From assembly GCA_900239685.1 (NCBI GenBank), contig OENT01000740.1, positions 5,117 through 69,116 of the forward strand: 64,000 nucleotides of DNA, written 5' to 3'. Numbering within the stretch: the stretch's first letter is position 1; every line of letters begins with the position of its first letter. Positions 37,194 through 51,004 of the stretch are shown piece after piece. The notes beneath the pieces are model-generated. The model was given only the letters and a program-made list of their open reading frames with translations. It had not been told where the DNA came from and did no database searches. Origin of the DNA: Rotaria macrura (Eukaryota; Rotifera; Eurotatoria; Philodinida; Philodinidae). Both the position numbers and the translations under genes were made by a program.

Positions 37194-40100
37194 CGTTTCT
37201 AATGAATGTGTATTTTTCAGTTGGAAAAACTAGGAAGCAGAATCTTGCTGTTTGTTGTCTTTCACAAACTTGTGTAATTCTTTCTTTTCCACATTTTTTT
37301 ATGAGTCACAGTAAAAGAAAACTAGTGGCACCGTTGAGAGGCAGCTGATGCATCCCAGCATGATTCATCACTTTTTAATCATCTAAGTTAGTTTCTATTA
37401 GTATATAAAATTACAAGTGTGTCGATACAAACACGACTCATAAGTTCTTGTAACATATATTCAAGAGATAATATTTTGTCATTAATTCATTTCACTGAAC
37501 AAGTCAATTTCAAATTTTGATTTAACAAAATATATTTAATTTTTAATGTTTAATAATCAAGAGAACGATGCTAAATTTTTGTAATACATGTCATTTTTTT
37601 TGTATGAAAGACAATAATGAAAAGTATAAAGTATAAACAATGCAAGGTCTTCCGAATGGAATCATCTTCAAGTGAGTTAATGTAATTCAAAGAACCGATA
37701 TTGTTATATTACTCATAAAATTTGAAATTGCTTGTGAGTGTATTGGTTAGCACAAAATAAAATTAAACATAATTGTTTGGTAAATGTGAATCTAATCATA
37801 GACATCGTTTGCTTTAGACATGGAACGCCAGTTCTCACACGCATTTCTTGAGAGCAGACGTTCCCAGAATGTAAAATATTTCATCGTATTCTAAAATTCT
37901 TAATTAATGTCGACGTGTACTATCTGTTGCAAAAATAGAATGAAAATATTGTTAATCGTTTTTGTTTCAAATGATGGTTTACATTTCAATCGAAAGAATT
38001 TTCTGCAACGAAATGTATATCGATTTTGAGCAATTCAGATCAAATCAATGTTTTAAATATTTAAAAAAAAAAAGAATAGCTTTCTTCATCAATTGATTCT
38101 CGATGGAAAATTGAAGTCACAAAAAGAATCTTTACGCATCTATAATGTTCTTCGACAGTATTTTACGAATGAGAAGAGAAAGACGATCTTAATGATCCGA
38201 AATAATGATCAATTTTATTATTTTTCCAGTATGTCCAGTATTATTTGTTCACACTTACTTGTAGAGTTGTGTTCTTATCGGTCATTTCAAATGATTCAAT
38301 ATAACAACAAAAACCATTCAAGTCAGAATAAAATAGTAGAACATGAATATTAAGACGCGGATAGGTATTGAGATATATTAAGTTTTTGAAATCCCGTAAA
38401 AATTTGTGTGTTCAATTATATGATCAAATCCACATGTTCATAAATTAAGTACCTTCATGAATTATACTACTATTCGGGTATTGTTTCCTGTTAATCGGCA
38501 TTATAAAATGAAATTAGAAGAGAAGGAGATCTTATCATACAAAATTTGACGATGAATAAAAATTGTTATCTTTCTTTTTTCTTGTGTCTCTCGTTTTTTA
38601 ATTATGGGGAATTCGCTCTGTTGTCGAACGATAGAGAATTTCGTACTTAACAAAACTGTCTATATCGTTTTTTAACGCAAAAATCAACAGACGAACCCAT
38701 GAACAATCATTCAACAGTGGTGTTCAAATATGCCATGGAGTTTTGCATCGTACAACCTATGCTTCAGAATTTTAGAAGAGATACTTTGTCGAAATTAGTT
38801 TGAATAAAGATACGAGAAAACAACGATCATTTTTGGCAAGCATATAGTATTTTAATTTTTTTATAAGCGGAAACCATACAGAGATTTTCATTGGTCTGTT
38901 GAATCGTTAAACTCTTTTGCTCATAATGATATTATAGGCGATGAATTTTGACTGTGAACACAAACATTTTCACAGTCGTTAGTTTTCATGCAATTCTCTG
39001 CTGAACAACATCAGTAAGAAACTTGTGGAAGTGTAGATGATGTAATTCTCTATCGATCGATGCTAAATCATTTAGTTTTAGCATTGATTTTGATGAACAA
39101 TCTTATAGGAATATAGAAAATCAAAATAAAACGATTGAGTAAATGTGAATAGTTTAAAACGCGTATTGAGCAAGAAAATTGATTGTTTCTTAGATCATCA
39201 AATTCTCTATAATGTTGGCACAATATAATTTCGATCAGTTCGAAGTGAGAAAATCAATTTACTGAGATTTATTGCCATGCATACTGGAGCAAAGTTTTTC
39301 AAAACATCAAAAGGTTTTCTTTCTTAATGAAAAATACTTGGTGATTCACAGTCTAATTGATAGTGAGATATTGATCGAACGTGTTTCTTTTAGTTTCAAT
39401 GCACATATAAAAAGTAATTACTTTAGTGTATATTGGTAAACGTTTTCTCAAGATCAGTGACTGTCAATTAGAACTCATCAGATCCATGAAATTTTAGATA
39501 TTGATTCAAACATGATGTCAGCTACAATAGATTAAGACTTTGTGATCAGAAAAGGTTTGATACGCATCGTCTTTTCAATTCTTACAAATTCGTTAATGAC
39601 TGTTTTTATAATAACTCAGACTATAATTTAAAGAAATTCTGAAAGTCATGATTTTATGCATGAAAATTTTCTTTGGAACCAGACTTAGTCAGTAGAAAAT
39701 ATTAGGCTCGAATCTGAATCTTATCAATACATACTGTCTTTCTAATATCCATTTAAGGGGCGTTGCATATTTTTCTTATCGATTGTTCCTCTTTTTCCAT
39801 GGACATTTTATTTTTCTTAATATTTTTATTATGCACGACCAGTGCGCTGTATACGAAAGTTACAGGGTAGTTAATTTAATTTATGCTTATATATCTCTGA
39901 TTTAATTAATGCATAATTGTGTGACTTGATTCATGTGCACTTTTTAATTTTGATTGAATGACAAATGTGACTAAAATAGCTCCGCGGCACGGGAAAAGAG
40001 GTTGCAGAATTTGCGGGACATCTTTTTGATTATCCAGCGGAGCGCTGATGACTGACCATTTAATCATAATTCGTGCTTTTTCATATTTCGATCAAAGCAT

Positions 40101-41360
40101 TTTATCCTCACCCAGCACAGTCAATTGTATAAGTTCACATATGGTGAAAACCAATACCAGTCATTTATTTTTTCAAGAAAGTTTCTAATATGTACTCAAA
40201 TTTTCTCAATTTTGTCATCATTTATACTGTCAATTTATATTTTTTTATGCTATTTAAATACAAATAGCTCAAAACATTTATATTGTATTATTCGAAGAAA
40301 TTTCGTTCGTATATTTAACCTCTCCATCATATATTTACATGCAAAAGTAAACTATTCTTCATCGTTGATACTATACTACATTCCTTGACTTTTTACTCGT
40401 AGAGAAAAAATTAATTTTTCTCGTTTTTATCATAAGAAATTATTATCGGATGATATCAAGTCAATAGAAACACATTGCTCTGCGTTGCGCTCATCCTCGT
40501 GGCAACCCTAGTGAAATGTACTTAGTTCAGGACATACCTATATGAGGATGATTTTTAACTGAATACAAGAAAAATGAATCTATTACCAGTATGTCACAAG
40601 AGCATGATCTGATGCCCTGCTATAATTTTTTAGTGTACTTGATACTAATCACGTATCTGTTTGAGTATCTATGCTGTTTATAAATAGAGTTGTACGAAAA
40701 TTTCATGAACATGAATTAGGCAACCGAACATCAAAACCAGAAGTTAGTCTAATATATTTCAGCATCAAGCATTCCTTTGTCATATCAGTAGCAGAATGTC
40801 CTTTTAGATATTTTGCGCTTAGTACATTCGCTATAGGAAAGGTAAAATATCAATTGCAACGTGTCAGCACTTTTCATTTACAATCAAAGAGGTGTGTATG
40901 TTAACAAAAACAAAACGCTTGATTGAGTATATTTGTATTCTGCTTCTTCTTCTTCTTTCTTAATGAAAAATAAAGCGCTGTCATATGAATGATTATAACT
41001 CAATCTACCAGCTATCTAAATTTTTTCACTGAAAGAAAAGCAAGCATTGTCACATGGTATACAACTGTTCTATGAAAAAGAACTTGTTGTACATGATAAA
41101 AGATGTGTAGAAATACGGCTTTTTTTAATGTTGTTTTCAAAATATTTTTAATATTTTTTTCGTCAATATTCAAGTATAAGAAAAAATATGTGTACTAGTT
41201 TTCAATATTATATGAATACTGTATTTTCGATAATGATACGCATCAAATTAAGGTTATGCTTCATTTTCTTACCGCTATACAGGTAAAATATCTAGTGAAC
41301 CAGCTCTATGATACAATCAAATTTTTCTCGTAGCATTGACAAGTAAATAATCATAGCAAC
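37194..41360. other. long intergenic region, divergent promoters expected
   Basis: About 4.2 kb upstream of both the 2OG oxygenase (minus) and the Trk gene (plus). It is AT-rich, with two short islands of higher GC (around 39980-40050 and 40480-40510) that contain no gene I recognise. Small ORFs (for example 40671-40904) lack support. Confidence 0.5.
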
Positions 41361-43577
41361 ATGTTGTTGTCCACTCGTGATGCACAACGCGAAAGACGAG
41401 CGACGCAAACATTTTTAGCCAATACGATAGCTGAGAGATTAAGTATTGCTGGTTTTGACAATGCCAGTTTTCGTTCCGATTCATTGTCCGACATGCGTTC
41501 ATCTGTCCCACCATCTAGACGAACATCACACGTACAAATTCATCCCGAACAATTATCAGCAGTCATTAATATTATTACTGAACAACCAACGATCAACAAT
41601 CCACAAGCATCATCAGCTTCGGAGACAAGGCGACATCGTTGGAAAATGACTTATTATTTTTATATTCATATAGTTTGGTTTATAATCAGTGCATTCTTAT
41701 GTGGTTTGATCATTTGGCTCATTGAAAATTATTCATCTAATCGCAATAAGCAAATGGAAGTAGCCTATATTGATGCTTGGTTTGTTAGTAGTTCATGTAT
41801 TTATAGTTGTGGTTTGACATCATTAGATTTTGCGAAACTTTCGCATGCTTCTCAAGTTGTTCTTATGGTATTTACATTTTTATCAGGTGTTACAATTAGT
41901 ACACTACCAGCATTAATTTTTAAAGCTCAAACACATAAACAAGTCCAAGGTATAACAGTTGATGATGATCATGGGGATTTAGAGCAAGAAACTAACGATG
42001 AATTACCAACATACACTATACCATCAACGCGAAATTTGCCAAAACATATGCAACGACGAGTTGCAGCATTACCTACCGCAGCACAACTTCGTTTTCGTGC
42101 TTATATAACATGCATTGTTCTTATTCTTAGTACTTGTTTTGTTATTTATACAATAGTATTTATCGCTATCGGTAGTTGGCTACAAGCACAATATAAACCT
42201 GAACAATTACTACAAGGAAACTACAGTATTAATCCATGGTATGTTTCATTTATTTTTACTGTAACAGGCTTTAATCAAAATGGATTGAGTCCTTTCTCCG
42301 ATGGTCTTTCACGTTTTGTTAGCGATGTTTATATCAATCTGTTTGCTATGTTGGTAAATACAATGCATGCTATGTCACATTTTTGTAAAAACAAATTCTT
42401 GAAAAAATTCTTCTTTACCTAGATAGTTATGAGTGGAACATCATTTTTTCCCTTTATACTACGAAATGTTGTTATGTTGGCACGTCGTCTAGCTCCATGG
42501 CATCATAAAGTTATATTTGATTATATTCTTATGAATAATCATCGTTTATCTACTTTACTTTTTCCTTCAGTACAAACACGCATTTATTTATTGGTCACAC
42601 TGTTATTATATCTATTAGGTATTAGTATTTCGCTTATACTAGATTTGCATAGTGATAAATTAGCTATGTATTCGCCTGGTACACGTGTTCTCATATTTAT
42701 TTTTCAAACTGTAAATACACGTTTTGCCGGCTTTCAAACGATTGACCTAACTTTATTAGCATCGGGTACATTAATAGTTTATCTATTATTGATGGCAACT
42801 AAACCACAAATGTTATGTGCACTTGATGAATCTCCATTTGAATTATCCTGGTTGGCATTACAAGCAAAAGAGGAAGCCAATGCCGAAACCAATTCTATGG
42901 TAAACATCAATAGTAGTGTAGGTTCACCTGCACCTGATAATACATTAGAACGGAATCTATCAATATCAACAACTGGTGCTTTACCGTTGCAACAAGTGAA
43001 GCATTTTCTACGTCGACAGAGTTTGGTTACTAAAAATCTTGCCCGAGAAGAACTTACAAAACCAGCACCACTCGATGATGCTAACCGTAAGCCTCGACGT
43101 TTGCAATATCTGCGTCTTCGTCTATTTCTTATCTATTTCACACGAGCTATTATACAGCATACAGTTAGTTTTGTTATATTAACTCGTACTTGGCTGTTTT
43201 TTTTTGTATTTCTAATATGTGCCATTGAGAGTAGCAAAATGTCACCGGTCGATCCAAATATAACTATATTTAAAGTTATCTTCGAAATCATATCAGCATT
43301 TGGAACTGTTGGATTATCACTTGGCTATCCTAATGTGACGTCAAGCTTTTCTACTGTTCTGTCACCTGCAAGTAAGACGATAATTATTGCAACGATGCTA
43401 CTAGGTCGACATCGTGGTTTACTTGCATCAATGAAAGATCAAGAAGCTATTGAATATAGTGCTGTTGATTTACTTAATCAACGACGTGAAGAAGTTATTA
43501 ATGAGTATCAACGCACACAATTCTATCGAAATATTTTACTAACAGTACGACAGGATGAAGCAATTACAGTGTTTTAA
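41361..43577 (+). CDS. Trk/HKT-type potassium transporter, fungal style (2 exons)
   Basis: Plasma-membrane K+ uptake protein of the SKT superfamily. Exons 41361-42353 and 42423-43577 flank a 69-nt intron (GTAAAT...CTAG) and join in phase to 715 aa. The four pore-loop repeats are recognisable: P1 around CIYSCGLTSLDFA (146-158), P2 around TGFNQNGLSPFSD (302-314), P3 FQTVNTRFAGFQTIDLTLL (425-443), and P4 FEIISAFGTVGLSLGY (618-633). Each is followed by a hydrophobic helix, consistent with the 2TM-P-2TM arrangement. GRHRGL at about 659-664 matches the RGRHRGL signature of fungal Trk1/Trk2. Two hydrophilic loops (about 195-245 and 478-555) carry Asp/Glu and Ser runs, as in fungal proteins. The first-repeat filter glycine is present in each loop. 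Trk proteins are absent from most animals, so acquisition from a fungus or protist is a reasonable inference. AATAAA follows at 43627-43632. Confidence 0.93.
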
Positions 43578-43626
43578 ATGGATGTTTTTCTCATTAACTT
43601 TATCAATTCTCTTTTTTCATGTTTTA

Positions 43627-43632
43627 AATAAA
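43627..43632 (+). promoter_or_regulatory. polyadenylation signal of the Trk gene
   Basis: AATAAA 50 nt after the Trk stop codon. Confidence 0.55.
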
Positions 43633-46607
43633 GTGGTTCAAGGTTTTCGTAACGCCAGAATAACTATTCGACATTTTGTTTTCATACATAGAACTTTTAG
43701 AAATGTACAAATTAATTTTATTGAATAAATAAAAATCTCTGATGTGATTACATATTATAAACTAGATGAATCGTCATATTGAAATGTACCCTCGATCCAT
43801 ATACATATGATTTCAATCAGATAATTCTAATATTGAAATTAGATAAAAGAGAAATGTAATGAATACTGAAATTTTATTTTATGCATGCATTTTTATTTAT
43901 TGATTGCATGGCAATGATTAGTATGTTGCAGATAATATATATAAGATAATGAGAAAAAAGAGACTTTATCCAGGATGTACGATAAATATCTTCATATTAG
44001 CTCAAGGAGTCGACATGATCTTTTCCTTATTAATGACTTTGCAATAAGATGCAAAAATGTAAGTTTTCCAACTTTGCCGAAAGTCGTTTCTGTCCGATTG
44101 ACATAATCAGATTTTACTGGATTTAATAGATTCTACACGTGGAAGAGTTTTAACAAAGTAAGAGGCATTTCGAAAAATCCTATACTGTCAATGTTTAGTG
44201 AATTTTTCTTAAAAACCCGTTAAACACTAGCCTTCACAGAAATTGAATAGATTACTGACTCAACATCTCAGGAACACCTCTACAAATCAAGCGGAAATTT
44301 TCAGCAGCGATAAATATTTTTTAGTTCTAATCAGAATAAAAAATTCAAACATCTCTCTTTAGTCATCAGATATACCGAACAAGATTTTTTTATAAGTTTT
44401 CGTCAATATTCGTAAAACGTTTTCTCCAATATATATTAAATTCAGCAAAATCTAATTATCTCAATAGGGCACGAACGACTCTTACCAAAATTTGAAAAGT
44501 CATATTTTAGTAGTTTACTGTAAAATCATTCACTGGGACAAAATGATACCAACTCATTGAATTAGTATAGAGATATTGATAGTTATTTATCGCAAAGATA
44601 TTCATGATACATCCTGTAGATACAATAAACTTTTATCAACGACGGGAAGACATTGATTTAAATAGGAGTTTACAAAGTAGATCGACGACAAATAGAATCA
44701 TGGGACTTTTTACTTATTTTTGTAATTAAGTTAATTATAAACTAAATTCAGTTCAATTTTTCAAGTGCTCACTGACATTTTCTGAAAGATTTTTTTTCTG
44801 ATACTCATGTGTTATGTTCGTTGAACGAAACGTTTCGAAAAACGTGTTTGACTAATGATTTGCATCAATCGAATGACAACGATATCTATTCAATGACATT
44901 ATTTCAAAAGGGACAGACAATATCAACGATAAAAGATCGCTCATCGAATATTTTGATAAATTCTATAACGACCTGTGAAAATATCATATCAGATGTGATG
45001 ATACTAATCCTGGGAGTAGCAATTGAAAGTTGATGCAAAATAAACAAGTTATCGAACAAATTTAAATCGTTAAGGATCGTAATGACTTAATCTTGAAACA
45101 ACATTAAACAAATGTAGAATATCTTTCAGAAACACACGGCAAAATATGTGATTGTTGTCGATTAATGAAAGTAATCAGATGCACAGAATTTATTTTTAAT
45201 ATCAGATGAACTTCGAAATTAGTTCCATTTCTCACAAACAAATGAGTAAGTCCTACTAGGATTAACGTTTCTCATTGAAGCACCCCGGAAAAAGTCACAG
45301 AATGGAGCTTTTCACGAAAGGTCTTTTACGTTCATCTACGATCGTACTCTACTGTGATACATAGTTCAATATTACAATTTTACGTCGTCCTGACCATGTA
45401 TGAACTTGATGTAAGACGATTGTAAACGAGCATATGTTTCTCGGTCTACGGTCATACTCTTCGCATATGATAATTTACTATTTTTGAAGCAAAGTAAATA
45501 AAGAAAGAAAATTTGTCTTAATATTTCAACACGGCACATTTGAAATCAGAAAAGAAAGGAAACGAAAAACAAAACGAAATGATTGTTAATGAGTACAAAC
45601 CACAAAAGATAGAAAAATCATATACTTTTGAAGGATAGCTTATGAAAATGTTGTCGACTAGAAAGAAGTTCAATGTAAAATCGAATTGATAATTTAGTTT
45701 CTGAAATCTCTTCAAATTTGCATCTATTTTTTCATTTCAAACTAACTCTCTACTAACTAAATTACTTACTGATATATGCTGCTCGTCTAATAACGCTTCA
45801 CAATCATTAATTCATTTCTATTTTATATGTTTACAAAGTCATATCTATGAACCCTTCCCAACTGCTCGCCTCTAATGATGGATCGTTCGTAGGGGCTGCT
45901 ACGTTACCATTGAGCTGCTGGAAAAACTCACATAAAATGTGTGTTGAATTATAGTTCGTTAGATCTGTGATATGAGAGAGTTATTTCTCTTAACTCCATA
46001 CGATTAAGGCCTCCTTATTATTCGGCAATTTATGATATATGATGACATGTGAATTACATGGCCAAAAGTGCGATGGTAGTTGAAAAGGAATTAAACGTGT
46101 AGATTTCGTCCTTTTTTTCTTCAGACGTCATCAACATTCGTGGTCGCTTCTTCTGCTTGCTTCTTTCCTTACACACAACAGAATGAATCTGTTGTCGTTT
46201 TTTATGTGTGGTTCGCATCCAAACGCACGCACTCGTTTCTTACGATGTCTGTTGTTGTATGCAATCATGTTTTTTTCTCAAGTGGTACGATAGAAAAGAA
46301 AAAAAACGTGTGCAAAATACGTCGTTGTTTTGCTTTCACTTCTTCATCAGATGAATAATTCTGCATCCGTTTCTGATGTTTTCGTATACGTTAAACTTTA
46401 GTATAAATAAACCAATCGATTAGACTGCGTTCCGTGTTCACTTGTTGATTGTCGATATTTGACAAGAAAAAGAAGACACAAAAACGGCAAGCGACTCGAT
46501 CATCTTCACGACTCAGTGAGAAAAAGAAACGTGTTGAAGAAACCCTATCAACATCCAAACAAGAAGACACGAAATTAACACAACACATCATAAAGCAATC
46601 ATTAACA
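43633..46607. other. intergenic, one tRNA-like relic possible
   Basis: About 3 kb without a supported gene. On the minus strand around 45850-45925, AGCTCAATGGTAACG resembles a tRNA A box and is followed by GGGTTCATAGAT, a weak B-box match. No acceptor stem closes, so this is at best a tRNA-derived relic. The last 200 nt should contain the 5' UTR and promoter of the SMI1/KNR4 gene. Confidence 0.45.
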
Positions 46608-47352
46608 ATGGATTCCAGTAAGTGATTATCGTAGATTATTGTCATTGTCAACTGATTTTTATTCTAGAGAGTAATGATCCAAAAAAGACTTATGTTGATC
46701 TATGGCAAACATTGAATAACAAATTGTCATCATTTTCACGCTATCAAAACAATAACCCTGGTGCGAATGACGACAATATCAAAGAATTCGAGAAACGTCA
46801 TCGGATTCAATTACCGGATGATGTCAAACAAGTCATAAGTGTTCATGATGGCCGTGATAAGATCAACTACGGGCTGAGTTTACGCCTAATATCGACAGAT
46901 CTTCTACCGCTCAGTCAATGGGTTCCATTTGAAGAGCGTGATTGGGCATCAGATTTATTTGAAGCTTTAAATGACAATGAATCATGTGCTGTTCAATCAT
47001 TGAAAGATGATGCTCGAGCTCATCTAGCTGCTTATCGAGAGGGCACAGACTTGACCGAGAACAAAGCTTTTCAAGCATTACCTTCAGAATTGATTGTTAT
47101 TGGCCAAGGAATGGATGATTATTGTGAGGTAAAAATATTTTGATATGATATTTGCTTATTCAATGCTGAATGATTGCGCGCACATTTCAGGAGTATCTAT
47201 TAAGTATTCGAACAGGTCGAATTTATCTTCAAATACTCAATATTCCCGAGTGGAAATTACATGCTGAATCCATGGTCGATTGGTTACAAATGAGTTCAGA
47301 AGTTGTCGATAGTGATCTGAATACTATTCAAGAATGTTACGATGAAGATTAG
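46608..47352 (+). CDS. SMI1/KNR4 (SUKH superfamily) domain protein (3 exons)
   Basis: A small globular protein of 210 aa. Exon 1 is only 10 nt (46608-46617, M-D-S plus one base), followed by 46668-47128 and 47191-47352; all phases agree. The domain is recognisable from the N-terminal helix LWQTLNNKL and the signature IKEFEKRHRIQLPDDVKQVISVHDG (positions about 50-74 of the product), then LRLISTDLLPLSQW and a conserved acidic tail. In fungi Knr4/Smi1 couples cell-wall synthesis to signalling. In bacteria SUKH proteins are often immunity proteins to contact-dependent nucleases. Which role applies here cannot be read from sequence. There is no signal peptide or membrane segment. The tiny first coding exon, carrying just the start codon and two residues, is typical of a gene that gained introns in a eukaryotic host. 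Confidence 0.85.
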
Positions 47353-50300
47353 TATTGAATATTTATTCACTGCAATAATTTCTCTTTATTTTAATGAAAC
47401 ACGATTCACAATGAATATTGAAGTACAGCCCTGACAGCGATACTACTTTTCTGATTTTTCAAGAATTATCTCCGTTGGATTAGATGTACTAATTTCGACA
47501 TGTTTTTTTGTAATAGTCAACGCTTCTTAACAATTTTATGGAAGTATTTATTGAATATTTTTCTATAAAAAGAAAGATATTACTCAACTTTTTTTATTAT
47601 AATCAGTTTTACAATCGGTTATTTCGAATTAATTGAGTTTTGGAAACAGTTATTTCTATCATTAATTATTATCGCCATAGTACTTTGGCGGTATCTATAT
47701 CATTCAGTTTACGACCGTACGCAACTGCAGTAATTCTTACATTTCCATATTTGAACGCTCGAGTTGATCTACTAAAGTTTTCTTGTAAACACTTTTATTC
47801 GTTTATCTATGGCGTGGCTGTTTTATATGTGCAAAAACTAGTAGCGGAGTGAAAATAGGGGTGATGCCGAGAAACGGTTTGAGTGCCGAAAAGATGACTA
47901 TAGAGCCTTGATAATTGCCAGAATGCGGATCTTTTCTATTTCTTTTTACAGTTATTCTCCGGATGAAAATAGGATTTAGACGAGAAAAAAATGCGACTCC
48001 AATAGTAAATGATATCTCCTTGCTACGAAGATGTGTCTGAGGAAACGAAAACATATGAAAAATGCATTATTAGAGGTAACGAAAAAAACAAGGAAAAAAA
48101 CAGAACTCGAATTATGCATTGAACGGAACATAACCTTGTAATTTCAATGAATTTTCATTAATTGACATGCTTTTGAGCAGCTTTCACCCTGAACAATAGT
48201 ACTATGATAAGAATTAACATATCCTGATTTTCTTCCAAAATGTGTCCTGCTGATTTTTCTGATTTTCAGACATACGTCGCTGCGAACCCTGGAAGTGAAT
48301 GCCAACGTTGAAATTATAATTTTAACCGAATCATGACTACTAAAATTAATTTTGCAATGCACATCAGTAAGTGCCGAATTATATTCATTTGTGTCAAGAA
48401 AATGTTTGTCAAATGTCACTGCTTGTCAAGTCGCTTAACATGATGTTTTTCAGAGCCAAATCTTGAAACTAATGTCTAAAAACTACTCAGCAATATGGTA
48501 GTTCTCAGGAGAGAATATCTATGATCTGAACTTATTCATTCAAACGCAGCAGATGGAAGAGTGCAAGCGTGCTAATGGTTGATTGAGGGTGTGAATGTGA
48601 ATGAAAAAAAATAGACCCACACGCTTCGCTTATCAATTCTATTTCCAAGATTTTCATCATGTGCAAAGTACTTATTCTAGATCTTTTTCAATGCTACCCA
48701 AGTAGACATTCGATAAGAATTTCATCCTGCTCATTTCAGTCTTCAGCGAGCATCAAAGCTTTAGACGGAACTCACGCAAGTCCACCGCATGATAGATCGA
48801 TTCGATCAACATATTTTGTCACTTCTAATGATTATTTTGGATGGAATCGGAATTCAATAGAAGAAAATGATGGATGCAAGAATCTTACAGTGTGTGTCAT
48901 AATGGGGCGATATAGGAAAAGTTTGTGGATACGTGCCTCTTTTTGTGCTACATCCTGGACACATCTACGTTAGGCATTAGTGTCGACGAAAACTTATTAA
49001 ATCTCTCTCTCTCTCTTTAGTGATGACTTCAATAATAATAGAAAACTCGAATCTATAGTTGCAGCCGAATGGAATAGCAGTGCAAATAGTTAATTACATA
49101 TTTGCTAACTATTTAGTGATTCTGTGTAAACGGCTGTAGTGCACTGTTACAGATCGATGGCTCTTAAATGCATATAGTTTTGAGTGTGGGATTATTCATT
49201 AATCTTCCTAATCTTCATACACGCTTTATTTCATAAAATCTTGAGGGAATTGTAACAAATATTACTCGAAGCAGGAGTTTATCACTCTCGTCACTTTTTA
49301 CAACGATGTAAGATGGTGTTTTCTTCTACATGTCATCATATCATTCTCGATTCTCACAAGGAGCCAGAGTCTGCGAAATATGCACATACCACAGTACAAT
49401 TTCTTTTTTCAAACTTCATGATCCAAACGTACATGTGCTCGGCAAGATTCTATCTTTTTCTGTCGCAACGATTTTTCACTGTTCTTTTCATACTTCATAT
49501 ACACGTTACTCGCTTACAACTGTTTGAGAAGAAATTGAGAAGCCATTTGCATTAATGTTTTCCATATGACGTCTTTCGATTAGCAAACTGTGAAGTATGC
49601 AACTACTCGACATTTCACATTTGAAACTGATTGTGTCCGACTATAAACGAGTGATTTAATCTATAAAAGTAGCTTTTATTCTTGGCTAAAGCCATAGATG
49701 AAAGCACTCCGGCGTTAGTTCATCAAAACGGCAAGAAATTTCAAGTTGCTTACACACTAATATTCAACTTAACTACAATGCAATTCATATCCAAAGTATA
49801 GCCTTATCTGACGCCACAGTAATTGATCAGTTCTAATTTAGAAACGGCCAAATTGTTAGTATGGTACTGCTTTCTGGTGAATTATCTAAAAGAACTTTTT
49901 TGACTTGTATGCACATCCTTTTCAAGAAGAAGAAAGCCGTGTGTTTGATGATTTCTTTCGGTAACCATGCATTTTCTAGACGTGTGCTTTATTTATTCTG
50001 TAGAAAAGTCCAAGCAACTTCTCACTAGAAGTTATTCAGAAATAGGAACCAGAGACAAAATTCATTTGTTCAAGTCAAGGTCTACACTAATTTTAAAAGT
50101 GTCAAGTTTTAAGTATTTGTGGATGTATGCATGTTTGGGTGTTTATCTAATGGATTACAGCACCTACACCCGTATGTTTTTTACATTACATCATAAACAA
50201 TTAGCCTAATGCATAAGTTTCTGATAGTAATGAAATGGTTCTTGTCTGTTTTGAGCACATACTAATTAAATGATCTGTGTTCTGTTGGTGCAAATGCTGA

Positions 50301-50753
50301 CATGACTTATGTTATGTTCATTTCGTGTTCGAAATAAGAGTCTTCGGACAGCTGCCTATTCTTTTAATAATGAGAACTCCAGGATTTTAGAATAAATCGA
50401 AGTCTCTTGAAGTGCTTTGAAATTTCGAAATCAATCAATTTCCGCTTGTCAAATATTCTAATCTTTTATTAGAATTTTATTTTACATTACGATTTCGAAT
50501 CAAATTGGTTTGAGTTTTTACGATGAACTCTGTTCGTGAGTAAATTGTCAAGTGAAAGTTAAAAGACACAAATATCTTTGCCATGAATTCCAATATGCTT
50601 GAAAATATATTCAAAAAACAACAGTTAATCATAAATACATATATATTCTATTTTTAATGGTATATGTGTTTGTAACGATCAACCGTGATATTTTATATTC
50701 TGTTCGGTTTTTCGAACTAACGTTCATTAGAAATGAGAACGGAAATATCTCTT
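47353..50753. other. intergenic, no supported gene
   Basis: About 3.4 kb of AT-rich spacer. The longest ORF (48659-48973, plus) shows no motif and shifts frame without splice support. A (CT)n tract lies near 49005-49016. Confidence 0.5.
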
Positions 50754-51004
50754 CCCAGGTCGATCAAAACGGATATCCGTTACGGACCGTTGAGTGGACG
50801 CAGTTCTACGGACCGTAACATCATTAAAATAGGGCCGTATACGGCCGTATTTTCACAGTATACGATCCTTTATTACTGTGCCCAGAAATAGCACCGTACA
50901 CGGAGCCGTGTACTGTGAAAATACGGCCGTATACGGCCCTATTTTAATGATGTTACGATCCGTATAACTGCGTCCACTCAACGGTCCGTATCGTTCGACC
51001 TGGG
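50754..51004. mobile_element. 251-bp fold-back (MITE-like) inverted repeat
   Basis: A nearly perfect inverted repeat: the left arm starts CCCAGGTCGA at 50754 and the right arm ends TCGACCTGGG-like (TTCGACCTGGG) at 51004. The arms are roughly 100 bp around an unpaired centre of about 50 bp. Both share blocks such as TGCGTCCACTCAACGGTCCGT and TACGGCCGTATACGGCCC in opposite orientation, and the latter is itself a palindrome. The right arm lacks about 14 bp present in the left near ACGGATATCCGTTT. GC content is clearly higher than the surroundings. There is no coding capacity. No clear target-site duplication flanks it. The structure matches non-autonomous fold-back or MITE elements, although the family is unknown. 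It sits just downstream of the rhomboid stop codon. Confidence 0.8.

Noticed and set aside
40671-40904. ORF of 77 codons upstream of the Trk gene
   Set aside because: No motif and poor codon pattern; it does not join the Trk N-terminus in phase with any clear splice pair.
45850-45925. tRNA-like sequence on the minus strand (A-box-like AGCTCAATGGTAACG, weak B box)
   Set aside because: No acceptor stem pairs and the anticodon arm does not close, so it is at most a decayed tRNA or SINE fragment.
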